From: Monocercomonoides exilis | Lineage: Eukaryota; Preaxostyla; Oxymonadida; Polymastigidae | DNA length: 64,000 nucleotides | Reading direction: 5' to 3' | Assembly: GCA_001643675.2 (NCBI GenBank) | Contig: LSRY02000005.1 | Coordinates: forward strand, 250,501 to 314,500 | In this document: in pieces, positions 1 to 10,578 of the stretch | How the letters are laid out: each line of letters begins with the position of its first letter | Numbering within the stretch: position 1 is the first letter of the stretch | Notes under the pieces: generated by a model | Databases searched by the model: none | The model's input: only the letters and a program-made list of their open reading frames with translations | What the model was told of the DNA's origin: nothing | Program-made: the position numbers and the translations under genes

Positions 1-662
1 TAAGCACAAATACGATTTGAGTGGTTTTGTTGCCTCAATTCTGAAATTTGAGCAAAATGTAATTGGTGGAAAAAATTCATTCAGAAAACGAACAAATGTG
101 GAATCAGTGATATTTAGTATGTTGCGAGTTTGAATGGTTGTTGATGATGAAAAATATTCAAATGGACAAGAATTTGATTGTCAGGAAATACAAAAATATT
201 CCAATCAAGCTAATTTTCCCATTAAATAAGTTGAATATAATATATGATCTAATAATTCAAGTGACAATAACTTTTTGAAAAAGATCATTCACAAATAAGT
301 TGGAAAAACCACACTTTTCAAATATAAAAATCACAAGAACCATAAATGATAAGGGTAATTGTTTTTGAAATAAAACATTTTTGTTGGTCTATGTCATGAT
401 GCTAAGTTGTTTGATAAAGATAAGAAAAACATTGTTTTTGTGAAAAAAGTCCAAAGATCGTGTTTGAAGAAGAAATTACTGAGATGAAAGATAGATCGAT
501 AGATAAGTGAAAAATGTTTGAAACAGAAACATTGAATTTATCCTAAATATAAATTTTTAAAATACTTGGAGCAGTATTTTTGAAAGAATAATAATGACAG
601 CAAAAAGAATCACCCATTTATATCAATAAAAGTCGAATAAAATCGTTTTTCAAAAAATGAAT

Positions 663-1340
663 AATTGGGGTACAGATATCGCATAAAATACCGGACATCG
701 CACAAAATACCGGACAAGATCGATTTCACAAAAACTGCAAGAGGAATAATTCTGACAATTTTCCTCAAAATATATCTCATTAGTACAAACTCAATTGAAA
801 AACAAGACTTTCAATATAGCTTCATTTGTGCTCAGAAAGAATTATTATTGAAATCTCGGAGAAGTGGGATTTTGAGTTTCTCCGAGATTTAAAAAAATAA
901 TTTTCTCTGTACACAAATGAAGCTGCTTTGAAAGATTTGTATATCAAATGAGTTTGTATTAATGAGATATATATTGAGGATAAAAATCAGAATTATTCCT
1001 CTTGCTGTTATTGAGAAATCGATCTTGTCCGGTATTTTGTGCGATGTCCGGTATTTTATGCGATATCTGTAATATATTACACTTCAGGCATTTTCATTGA
1101 AAAATTATGCACAGTGGACGAACTTTTTGTGATCCAAAAAACAACATTTAAAATGGATTATTTTTTTGAAATACTTGTGAGATCACAAAAAATTTTTGAA
1201 ATTATATAAATGATGTTTTCTTTCGGAAATGAAAATACAATTTATTTTGAAATCTGATAAAGTTATTGAAAGTTATGAGTGGAACAAATATTTTTTGCAT
1301 TGTGCGAAAAATGCTTGATGGTTCGTATTTTCCCCCAATT
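663..1340 (+). mobile_element. MITE-A copy 1, interrupted by a nested element
   Basis: The element runs from GGGG at 667 to CCCCC at 1336 and is flanked by AATT on both sides (663-666 and 1337-1340). Its ends are imperfect inverted repeats of the form GGGG-(C/G)AAAA followed by a shared GCATTTT block. About 270 bp belong to MITE-A; the rest is the fold-back element at 673-1069, which landed just inside the left end. The uninterrupted version is at 48868-49137 in the other arm. Confidence 0.8.
671..1071. mobile_element. 397-bp palindromic fold-back MITE with TA target duplication
   Basis: The element body is 673-1069, bordered by TA at 671-672 and 1070-1071. Its two ends begin CAGATATCGC, and the first 55 bp of each end are perfect inverted repeats. 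Homology then continues with mismatches almost to the centre, where a short hairpin (about 845-885) closes the structure, so nearly the whole element is one inverted repeat. Each terminus carries two spaced ATACCGGACA motifs. The matching site in the other arm (about 49130) is empty. The TA duplication is typical of Tc1/mariner-like non-autonomous elements. No transposase is encoded. Confidence 0.85.
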
Positions 1341-1838
1341 GGTCAAAAAAACAAATGTTTTTTGTAATTTTTCTTTTCTTTTTTTCTCAATACTTGAAAT
1401 TCAACAATTAAAAATTTGAGAATAGCAATATTAAACTTTTGAAAACGAACACATTCCAAATGAAAAACATTAAAAATTCATAATTTAAATATTGTTTGAA
1501 ATTTTCACAACAGTCCAGATAAATCAAATTCACTTGTTTTTCGTTTTATTTTTGGATCAGTCAAGAGGGAAAAAAAAAGTTTGAAATTCAAAATGATGAA
1601 GATTTTTCTTTGCCAATTTCCAAACTCAAACAGATTTTCGATTGGAACTCGAGCATTGATCAGGATTTCAAAAGAAAAAGAAAAAGTTTTATTTGAGCAT
1701 TGCGCGTGCTAATATTTGAATGAGCGTTCAAAATAAAATAATTTATTTCCAAAAATTTGAAATAGTTATTGCTTCAAAACAAAAATGACAACTTAAAAAT
1801 TACAATCAATCTGCAACAATCGCTTCAACACGAGCATT

Positions 1839-2105
1839 TTGAAAACTCAAATTGAAGCAATTCTGGGAAATACAACTTGTGAACAATTAATTATGCAAAT
1901 TGAAATTAGTGACGATAGTTTTCGTATGAATTCACAAATAATAACTGAATATTTTACAAAAATGGTGGATAATTTCAAAAAAATAAAAATGGTTAAAAAT
2001 GTTCTGAAAAAAAGAGAGAATATTTCAATTATTAACAGAAACGAATCTGATTCACGCAATTTTCAAAAAACAGAAAATTATTCGAAAACATATCACAAAA
2101 ATTAA
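1839..2105 (+). other. Short ORF conserved in both duplication arms
   Basis: An 88-codon frame begins TTG (1839) and encodes an unfamiliar charged peptide starting KTQIEAILGN. The counterpart in the other arm (48366-48094, minus) keeps the first ~57 residues nearly unchanged and then shifts frame in an A-rich run, so the two C-termini differ. It lies downstream of and on the opposite strand to the receptor-like gene. No domain is recognisable and there is no ATG at the start. It may be the relic of a longer gene or simply open sequence that the duplication preserved. Confidence 0.2.
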
Positions 2106-2532
2106 AATCACATGAATACACAGTTTTGGAGTTACAAAGAAGAAAAAAAAGTTAGAAAATGAAAAATATCTTATTTAACTATTCTTTGATTCCGTTTTCT
2201 CTCATTGTTACTGATTTTTAGCTTGAACATCAGATCGTCAGGCCATGAAGCCATATCAGCAAAGAAAAACATATCATGCAATTATTCGAAGCCTCTTCTT
2301 CAAAACATCAAAAACCCTGACTTCGTCCAACTTTCTCTCCAAAAATATCAATTCTCCTTCTCAACTTTCACTGTTCTTTCTCTTCTTATTTCTTTTTTCT
2401 TTTTTGTGAAATCTTTTTGTCTTCAGAATCTTCCTCATTTTCAAATGCTTGCTTGACTTTCTACCTTATTCTGAATCTTTCAATCCCACAAAAGCAATGT
2501 TTTTATCCTTTCATATTTTCTCTCCCGTTCTC

Positions 2533-5500
2533 TTATATTTTGACGCTCGCATCCGGTCTTTGCTCCTCGTCTTTCTTTTTTGAGGAAACATCATCTGCAA
2601 GTGAAATAAGTTCGCTTCCATCTTCTGTTGAACCATGCCCATCATTCTCGCTTGAGCTTTCCTCTATCCTGATTGCATCAGTCATCGTAACCATCGTAGC
2701 GCCTGCTGGAAACTTCTCGAAAAACTCACGCTTCAGATGAGCCAGCATTGGTCTGCTTTCTTCATCTTTCAGCATGCATTTCTTCACAATCTCCTTCAAA
2801 GAACTTTCCGTGATCACGGTCATGTCTGGCCTCTCCCCATTCACAATCTTCTGCCCTGCCACCTCTGCTGGATACTCTCCAAACGGGATCTGCAGTGTCA
2901 AGCACTCCCACAGCATCATCCCAATCGAAAAGGCAACTGACTTCTTTGTCGCTCCCATTTTCTTGTTCATCAGCAGTTCTGGTGCCTTCCACCTCAAACA
3001 CTCTTTTTTGAAGCTATCCTCATCCTCAAATGCCGATGAGGGAAGTGAGTCATCATCATCATCATCAGTTGCAGATGTCACAACTGTTGACGAAGAGATG
3101 GAGGATGAATCTGAATCATCATCTGATAATAAATCTGAGTGCATCACAATGCAGATTACCATGTGTTCTGAAAAGAGAACAATGTGCGGGCTCAGATTGG
3201 CAAGCGACTGAAGAGGATTTTCCATTTCATCAAATGAATGCAGTGCGAGATTGGCCACCCAGAACATAATTTGGGCAGCTGTTTGCTCCCTCTCCTTTAA
3301 CGAGCCAATCGCCATCTCCTTTTTCTCGTTCCTTCCGTGCAACAGCATGAACAGCGAATCCCTCAAGTCCACAATCAATTTTTCATGAGGCGATGAACAG
3401 GCCATCGCATCCACCAGATTCGACATCGATGAGGTGGTTGGACACAGATCCTCCCCTCGAACAAAAGTTGAATCTGAGTCTGTTGTTGAGGTGGATGAAA
3501 TGGAAGGCGATGGCGTTCGTTTTCTCGTTTCGTCCTCGATCTCTTTCTCATCGATTTTCTCCAACATCCATTCTGGAATTTTGTCTGAGTCCTTCCCCAG
3601 AATATATTCTGTTGATCCACTCTCACTCAATAAATGCTCTGATGACTCAGAATGTCCCAAGCTTTTCTCATATACTCTCTTCTTAATCCTCTCTTCGTTT
3701 TTCTTCTCTGCCTCCCTCTCTGCTCTCCTCCACTGAGCCTCTGGTGACATCTCCATCGTCACCATCTCGATTAGCTTTGGATCCTTTTTCACTGTGTCAT
3801 TCACAATCACTTCCAATTCTTCTGCTTCATTCTTGACCTTCTTCCATCGAACAATAAATACTATCGATACTATTAACAATATCACCACAATCACAATGCA
3901 AACAATCAAAACCCATGAGATTTTTCCTTCTTTGTTTCCTTCAGCAATTTTTACATCTTTTTTTGGTTCAGTTTCACTTTTGTTCTTCAAAATGAAAGAA
4001 TCTGTTGATGAAAGAGATTCAGTATTTCCAAACAGAATGCACACACTCACTTCTATTTCATCTCCACAACTGCTAAGGAGATCTTTTGCCACGCTCCCTT
4101 CAACTTCTCTTTCTGATAAAAATCCATTTGAATCAAAATCATGCTTTTCAATCTCTTTCTCTTCACCTTTCCTCTTCACAATCGAGAACGACAGATTACA
4201 AGGAACAAGAAGCATCCCTTTGAATGTCAGCTTCATTCTATCTGTCTCTTCTTTTGCTTCCACACTCTCCAACACAGGAATAAAGAATGGAGATGCTCTT
4301 TCAGAAACAATCCCTTCAAAACTGCACCCTTTATTCAACATCCAAATTGGTGTGTTTGCCAAAACTCCATCACCACCTTTCAAACTCATCACATTCAATG
4401 TTCCAGAATCTGAACAGATGATGTTTCTTCTCAACGATGGATATCCTTCAATCGATGGATTATTGCGGGAGAAATTCCCTGCTTCAACATTCACATTTCC
4501 TCCACTCATTGTTATTCCACCTCCTGGTGAATTTGATATTGTTGCATCTTTCATCATCACAGAACTCTTCACAACATCCACAAGAGAACCTTCCCATCTG
4601 CACATCTCTTCTTCCTCATTGATATTCTGTTCATTTCTTTCATTTGAACTTCCATCAAAAATGCAACTGTCCATTTTCACATCCAAACTATTCTCCAATT
4701 TCATCAATTTCCCTTTTGTGGTCTTTGAATTGACTCCACCTATCGTGCAATTCGTTAATTGCATTGTCTTTTTCATTGACAAGCAAGATATCAATGATTC
4801 TTCATTTCCCTCAACTGTGATATTTTCTGAATGAAACTTTTCCATGTTTAATTGTCCACTTTCAATAATTTCAACAAGCGAATGAGAAACTGTTGAATTG
4901 CTGATCTCAAACAAATAAATCACTGATGGAAGTGATGATGATAGATATATTGAAGATTTTTGAAGAATGAGATTTGATATTGTGCATCCATCAAGTTGTA
5001 GTTCTCCTTTTGCCATATTTATAATGTGGAATGGAATGTTTGCAAATTCAACATTACCTTCTTCATTAGATTGTTTTGAGGTAAATGAGCAATTCATGAT
5101 TTCAAGAATTCCTTCTTCTGGCGATATCAATGATCCATGTTGAGAAATGAAATTCGAATAGAACACAAAATTCATTCTCGACAACGAAACTATTCCTGTT
5201 GTTGTGATCAAAGCATCCTTTGTTTTTTCAATCCCTGATTTCACTTCAACCTCGCATAAGCCTCTGCTCTTCGAACTCAGACTCATCTCCTCCAGATTTA
5301 TCTCTTCACAAATTACACTCTCCTCAACAATGAACATCTGACTAATGAAATCTGAAGTCAGATGCATCAGTCCATAATCAATTGAATGACATGGAAGTGT
5401 GTTTGTTCCACATTGCCTCTCATCCGATCCATTCACGCTGCTCACAATGATTGTGTCACTCTGATAGATCGTCACAAAATCAATCAGATCTGTATCTTCT

Positions 5501-8500
5501 TTGTGTTCACAACTATCAATTCCATATATCGCATTAATTCGCGAAAAATGATTCTCTCGAAGATCAAACCGAAATTGAGTTTCATTGATCTGAAACGTGA
5601 TGTTGAAGCATTCAATGAAAATATCATTCCCCACACTTGCTGTGTTCGCACTGAACTTCATCCCCACAAATGAAAAATTCAATTCTCCTCTTTCCTTTGT
5701 TGCCAAATACACCCCTCCTCCTTTTCCTGTGCTGATACTGCAGCTGCAATGACTGATTGTTGAGTCAATCATCTTCATTGAACCAGATGCACCCAACGTG
5801 AAGAATATTGCTCCTCCTTTTCCACTTGTTTCTGCCTTGCCTTCTGTGATGTTGCTCTCATTCATAACCAAACAAATCTTTTTCTCACTCTTTGAATCCA
5901 AAATGCTTGCTCCATCGTCACTTCTCTTCACTCCTGAAATTGAGGAATTATCAATGTTGAGATTTATTCCTTCACATCCTTCATTAATCGTTTCCGTCAT
6001 TTCAGTTCCTTTGATTAGAAGAAGACATCCTCCACTTTCATTCAACGATTTCACACGAACATTCATCAAATGGCAAGAAACTCCAGAATTGCGAATGATA
6101 AAAATGCTGTTTCTAACATTGTGTAATTCTATGGACAAATCATTCACTTCAACACTTCCTCCAATCACATCCACAAATACACAATCAAATCCATTGTTCA
6201 TTCCTGCCTCTGAATGGAATAAACATTCACTTATCACCAAATCTCCTCCTTTGTTTGAAATAACTGTTTTGGCTGAATTGTCAAATCCAGATGTTAGTTG
6301 AAGTTGGATATTTGTCAATTCAAGATGATTATAATTTTCCATGAAATATTCCAGTTGATTTCCAATTGCTTTTTCAAAATTCAATTTGGCTTTTTCATTC
6401 TCTTCTCCCATCTTCACACTTTTTTTGATCTGATAATTGGACACATTGAATGAATCTCGAATGATTGTTGATCCTTTAATCTGAATTGTTTTCTTTCCAT
6501 TTTCCTTTTCCATGTTTTCCATCCCTTTCCACATTGTGAAGCACGGTTCTTCCTCACTTCCACATCTTGCAACATCATATCCTTCAGATGAGATAAATAT
6601 CTCAGTTGAGCTGAATGGAATCAGAAACATGAACAAATCTTTGTCTGAATGAATGCTATCACTCCCAACAAACAAATTTCCATCATTTATCATTGAGGAA
6701 TAATCGAACTTGTATGAATCATTTGTCACGGTCTTGTTCAGATCAGATGCAAAAATGAACGCATTCTTTCCAATGGCTGCATTGTTATTCTTTAAAGTTA
6801 CGTCAGCTTCAAAAAGAAATGGCTTCTCATTCAAACAATTTTGGCAATCCAAATACAAAAACCCTCCTTTTCCATTGCCTGATGAAAGTGAACACGATGA
6901 TGCATTTGTTGATTTCATCACCAATTCTTCATTCTCTTGCAGTGTTACTTTAGCAACGCCTCCTTCTTCACCGCTTCCAGTGTTCATAATGTTTGAAAAG
7001 TTGCTGTTTTCAAACAAAACAGAAGAAGATATCATCAATGGAGATCCACCAAATGAGGTGTTATCTAGACTGCATCCTTCCATCGTGCAATTCAACAGTT
7101 TCACTTTGTATTCTCCTTCGCTCTCTCCTTTATTCATATTTCCTGATGAAGGAGAAAATGAAAACAGCGCGACAGATGATTTCACATCTGAAATCGCGAC
7201 AGAGTCCAGCTCAACCATCTTTCCTGTTGATTTGATCAACGAAAATCCAATTGCGTTTTGTTTCCCTCCAATCACACTCATCTCACAGTTCTTCATGTGC
7301 AACTCCCCATTTTGAGTGCTTGATTCAATCACCGAATCAATTTCTCCTTTAAAACTTGATGGAACAATAATCCCGATGAACTGAATTTCTGTCACCGATG
7401 CTGATTTCAGAATACAATCTTCTTCAGATCCATTCACTTCTGTTTGGCATTCGATCTCCACAATTGTCTCTGATTTGGCCTTCATATTCATTCCACCCAC
7501 ATCCACGCATCCCCTTAAAGACGATTTTGCAGATAAAATAATCTCCTGTTTAATATTCAGCGTTCTCTTCAAACGCTCCATCCCATAATTCACATTCAAA
7601 CATGGTGCCTTTTCCAGCCCACAATACACCTTTTCCACTCCAGATGCTCCATCAACATATATCGTATCAGCAAAGAAACCGTCGAAAAATATAAATAAAT
7701 CCACATCCCAGTTGTCGAATGCTTCTGTTCTATCATGCCCAACAACCGAGTTGTCTTTTTCAGTGATGCTTTTCATGAAGGTGAACATGGGCTCTTTCAC
7801 ACAAGCAACAAGGGATTCACACACAAAATACATATCTCTTCCGACACTGGCCTTATTTGCTGAAAACACGATATTGGTGATGGAAAAGGAGGATTCCGAC
7901 ACTTCTGAATCATCCTTGAACTCGATCATGATAGCACCGCCTTTTCCTCCAGAACTTGTATCCTCGCTCACACAACAGCTGGAGAAGGCGGTGTCACTCA
8001 CTGAAAATTTGTTGGCAGGTACTGATGAGGCGAATGAGATGCACCCGCCATTGGTGGCTGTCTGTTGGTTTTGTGGAGCTGAGTCTATGTTGGTGATGGT
8101 GCAGTTGGTGAGGGAGAGGGAGAGGGCAGGGGAGGTGGCAGAGGAGAGGACACAGCTGGTGGGGGTGGCTGTGGAGGTGATGTCGGTGATGTTGGAGGAG
8201 TTGAGAGCGAGGGGTGCTGTGAGGGAGGCGAGGTGGAAGATGCTTTGGCTATTGAGGGTGAGGCTGGTGATTGCTGTGTGGTTGAGGGAGAGGGAGCCAG
8301 CAGTGATGAAGAAGAGGGGGGTTGTGATTGTTATGGAGGTTGTTCCGGTGATGGTGGTTGTGTTGAGGTTGAGGGAAGGGGAGTTACCGGAGAGGTGGAA
8401 GAGGATGGGAGTGATGAGATTTGAGGAGTTGTGGGCGATGGCGAGGGCAGAGATTGTGAGGGAGCCCTGTGTTTGTGCGAAGAGGGCAGAAGTGGCAGAT

Positions 8501-10578
8501 GGATCTGGTGAAGAGGATGATAAAAATGATAGAGAGGAAGAAGAAGATGGTTGAGGAATACCACTGGAAGCAATTATTGTAGAATCTGTGCCATTCCCAG
8601 TGATTTTTGTATTCGGGGCACGGAATATGAGAGTCTCTAATGGAGTGAAGGTTGAGGCGAGGAGGGTGAGGGAGGCTTCTTTGTAAAAGAACAAGCCATA
8701 GATCGTATACTCAATCGTGGAGCAAGGAATTTGTTGAGTTCTTCCACAGCCATCTACATCTGTTCCGTTGTTTGCAACGATTCTGTTCTGGCTGATAAAA
8801 GGAAGCCAGCCATTATACACATCGCTATCAGCCGTATTGCTGTTCCACACTCTTTTTGACTGGGTAGCTGATCCACAATTTTCAAATGGAGATTGAGTGA
8901 TATCACTTCCACTGAAAAATACATCATTGCCCCTTCCGTTAGTGGCGGTGTTTCCATCGAAAAAGCAGAAAGTGATGAATTTTACTCCATTCATCCAGGA
9001 ATAAGTTGAATTAAAGAAAATTGCAGCACCTCCATATTTGACAGAGGCAGTTAATTCATTATTTATAAACTGACAATCATTTACAATAAATTGACTTGGC
9101 TTATTGCTTGGTGGATTTTGAAATGTGAGAGAGCCAGCAGCATCGCCGCCAGAATTTGAAATACATTTGCATTTTGTGAACAGGAATTGGCCGTTTGATG
9201 GAAAAGCACCAATATAAAAATACCAACCAGTACCGCACCAATTTGTGATTGAACAACTTTCCACTCTGTTTTCCGAATGGAAATATTCAGAATTTTGCTG
9301 TGGATTTGTCGTATGGACTGCTCCTCCATGAGCAGTTGAACAGCTTGTGAAATTGGATTTTGTGATATCAATTTTTAACAAACTGTTACAAAATAACGCT
9401 CCACCATGGCCATTACCTGTGCATGAACAATTGTTGAATGAACAAGAAGTTATTGTGAGATTTGCATTTGTACGAGAAACAGAAAGTGCTCCACCCCAAC
9501 TATCTCCGCTGTTTGAATCATTCCATTCACACCATTCAAAGAGATAGCTATTCAAATCTGTAAAGGACAATTGAGTTAATTTCTTTCTTTCAGTTTCAGT
9601 TCCTTCATATATCACAGGATCATTTGATAAAGAGCGTGTTTGATGGAGGAAAGAGGCGTTGAAGGCAAAAAGAGAAGTGGATGGGCTGTTGAGGGAAGGG
9701 AGGATGGCACCATCGATGGGGTTGTAGGTGTGGAGGAAGATGGTTGAGTGGATATAGAGAGAGGAGCGAAGAGAGAAGGAGGAGATTGTGTTTGTGGTGA
9801 TTGTGTTTGTGGTGATTGTGGTTGTGGTGGTGGTGAATGAGTTGTGTGCGTGAGTGGGTTTGGCAGGAATGGTGTGTGTGGATTGTGGTGCAGTGGTGAT
9901 GTTTGTGAAGAGTGTGTCTGAGAGGTGGAGATTGAGGTGGATTTGGAGATGACGATGAAGAAGGGAAGAAGAAGAGGATACGGAAGGAGAAAAAAGGAAG
10001 GGTTGGTGGAGGGAGATGAAAGAGGAGAAAGAGGAATGGGAGATTGAGAAGGATGCGGGTATTGCGGAGTGGGCATCTGGGATGAGATTGTTTGGGGTGG
10101 AGAAGAGAGGGAAAGAGATGATGGCTGGTTCAGGGATGGTGAAGGAGAAGTTGGCGAGAGAGAGGGAGCTGTGGGAAGAGAGGAAAAGTGGGTGGCTGGC
10201 ATCTGCGTGGATTCGGCAGGCAGAGGAGAAAATGGTGCACGATGAGTGGTGTAGTGCAGAGAGGAATGCGCAGCCACTGAGAGGTTCCATGACGAGATCG
10301 CTCACACACAACGAGGTGTTGACGATATTCACATTTGTTCGGGCACAACTGACACGATCGCCTGGTGAGAATATGACTTTTGCTGCACCTATGCCATTTT
10401 TATTGTAGTATTTGTTGCTGCGTGTTTCAACGCTGATTGTGCTTTCTGGCATCTTCCAATTCATTTCTTGTTGATTTCGTTTTTCTGCAATGCCCATTCC
10501 ATTGTTGCAATTTACAACAACCAAAATCAGAGCTACAATATTGAATGCAACTTTTGCGCTGGTAGAGAACCTCGCCAT
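2533..10578 (-). CDS. Giant beta-helix receptor-like protein with kinase C-lobe tail (copy A, intact)
   Basis: A 2,681-residue protein if translation starts at the ATG at 10578, which immediately precedes a good signal peptide (n-region ARFSTSAK, hydrophobic VAFNIVALILVVV). An in-frame start 22 codons upstream (10644) would bury it. The ectodomain (about residues 30-2210) is rich in Ser, Thr, Asn and short beta-strand repeats typical of right-handed beta-helix/pectin-lyase-like folds. It carries four modules of the type V-x-G-x-D-x(3)-CG-x(4)-PC at about residues 600, 970, 1322 and 1707. One transmembrane helix lies near 2216 (LIVCIVIVVILLIVSIVFIV). The cytoplasmic tail is Glu/Lys/Ser-rich and ends in a kinase-like C-lobe (about 2528-2640: RWKAPELL, IGMMLWECLTLQIPFGEYP, EESRPMLAHL). 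No glycine loop, VAIK lysine, HRD or DFG is visible, so a pseudokinase is likely. The function is unknown; a surface adhesion or sensing role is inference. Confidence 0.85.
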   Translation of the reverse strand: MARFSTSAKVAFNIVALILVVVNCNNGMGIAEKRNQQEMNWKMPESTISVETRSNKYYNKNGIGAAKVIFSPGDRVSCARTNVNIVNTSLCVSDLVMEPLSGCAFLSALHHSSCTIFSSACRIHADASHPLFLSSHSSLSLANFSFTIPEPAIISFPLFSTPNNLIPDAHSAIPASFSISHSSFSSFISLHQPFLFSPSVSSSSSLLHRHLQIHLNLHLSDTLFTNITTAPQSTHTIPAKPTHAHNSFTTTTTTITTNTITTNTISSFSLRSSLYIHSTIFLHTYNPIDGAILPSLNSPSTSLFAFNASFLHQTRSLSNDPVIYEGTETERKKLTQLSFTDLNSYLFEWCEWNDSNSGDSWGGALSVSRTNANLTITSCSFNNCSCTGNGHGGALFCNSLLKIDITKSNFTSCSTAHGGAVHTTNPQQNSEYFHSENRVESCSITNWCGTGWYFYIGAFPSNGQFLFTKCKCISNSGGDAAGSLTFQNPPSNKPSQFIVNDCQFINNELTASVKYGGAAIFFNSTYSWMNGVKFITFCFFDGNTATNGRGNDVFFSGSDITQSPFENCGSATQSKRVWNSNTADSDVYNGWLPFISQNRIVANNGTDVDGCGRTQQIPCSTIEYTIYGLFFYKEASLTLLASTFTPLETLIFRAPNTKITGNGTDSTIIASSGIPQPSSSSSLSFLSSSSPDPSATSALFAQTQGSLTISALAIAHNSSNLITPILFHLSGNSPSLNLNTTTITGTTSITITTPLFFITAGSLSLNHTAITSLTLNSQSIFHLASLTAPLALNSSNITDITSTATPTSCVLSSATSPALSLSLTNCTITNIDSAPQNQQTATNGGCISFASSVPANKFSVSDTAFSSCCVSEDTSSGGKGGAIMIEFKDDSEVSESSFSITNIVFSANKASVGRDMYFVCESLVACVKEPMFTFMKSITEKDNSVVGHDRTEAFDNWDVDLFIFFDGFFADTIYVDGASGVEKVYCGLEKAPCLNVNYGMERLKRTLNIKQEIILSAKSSLRGCVDVGGMNMKAKSETIVEIECQTEVNGSEEDCILKSASVTEIQFIGIIVPSSFKGEIDSVIESSTQNGELHMKNCEMSVIGGKQNAIGFSLIKSTGKMVELDSVAISDVKSSVALFSFSPSSGNMNKGESEGEYKVKLLNCTMEGCSLDNTSFGGSPLMISSSVLFENSNFSNIMNTGSGEEGGVAKVTLQENEELVMKSTNASSCSLSSGNGKGGFLYLDCQNCLNEKPFLFEADVTLKNNNAAIGKNAFIFASDLNKTVTNDSYKFDYSSMINDGNLFVGSDSIHSDKDLFMFLIPFSSTEIFISSEGYDVARCGSEEEPCFTMWKGMENMEKENGKKTIQIKGSTIIRDSFNVSNYQIKKSVKMGEENEKAKLNFEKAIGNQLEYFMENYNHLELTNIQLQLTSGFDNSAKTVISNKGGDLVISECLFHSEAGMNNGFDCVFVDVIGGSVEVNDLSIELHNVRNSIFIIRNSGVSCHLMNVRVKSLNESGGCLLLIKGTEMTETINEGCEGINLNIDNSSISGVKRSDDGASILDSKSEKKICLVMNESNITEGKAETSGKGGAIFFTLGASGSMKMIDSTISHCSCSISTGKGGGVYLATKERGELNFSFVGMKFSANTASVGNDIFIECFNITFQINETQFRFDLRENHFSRINAIYGIDSCEHKEDTDLIDFVTIYQSDTIIVSSVNGSDERQCGTNTLPCHSIDYGLMHLTSDFISQMFIVEESVICEEINLEEMSLSSKSRGLCEVEVKSGIEKTKDALITTTGIVSLSRMNFVFYSNFISQHGSLISPEEGILEIMNCSFTSKQSNEEGNVEFANIPFHIINMAKGELQLDGCTISNLILQKSSIYLSSSLPSVIYLFEISNSTVSHSLVEIIESGQLNMEKFHSENITVEGNEESLISCLSMKKTMQLTNCTIGGVNSKTTKGKLMKLENSLDVKMDSCIFDGSSNERNEQNINEEEEMCRWEGSLVDVVKSSVMMKDATISNSPGGGITMSGGNVNVEAGNFSRNNPSIEGYPSLRRNIICSDSGTLNVMSLKGGDGVLANTPIWMLNKGCSFEGIVSERASPFFIPVLESVEAKEETDRMKLTFKGMLLVPCNLSFSIVKRKGEEKEIEKHDFDSNGFLSEREVEGSVAKDLLSSCGDEIEVSVCILFGNTESLSSTDSFILKNKSETEPKKDVKIAEGNKEGKISWVLIVCIVIVVILLIVSIVFIVRWKKVKNEAEELEVIVNDTVKKDPKLIEMVTMEMSPEAQWRRAEREAEKKNEERIKKRVYEKSLGHSESSEHLLSESGSTEYILGKDSDKIPEWMLEKIDEKEIEDETRKRTPSPSISSTSTTDSDSTFVRGEDLCPTTSSMSNLVDAMACSSPHEKLIVDLRDSLFMLLHGRNEKKEMAIGSLKEREQTAAQIMFWVANLALHSFDEMENPLQSLANLSPHIVLFSEHMVICIVMHSDLLSDDDSDSSSISSSTVVTSATDDDDDDSLPSSAFEDEDSFKKECLRWKAPELLMNKKMGATKKSVAFSIGMMLWECLTLQIPFGEYPAEVAGQKIVNGERPDMTVITESSLKEIVKKCMLKDEESRPMLAHLKREFFEKFPAGATMVTMTDAIRIEESSSENDGHGSTEDGSELISLADDVSSKKKDEEQRPDASVKI

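Noticed and set aside
3794-4834. Long plus-strand ORFs antisense to receptor-like gene A (also 7712-8554 and similar ones opposite gene B)
   Set aside because: They mirror the codon structure of the real genes, lack recognisable domains and follow the duplication passively; they are shadow frames.
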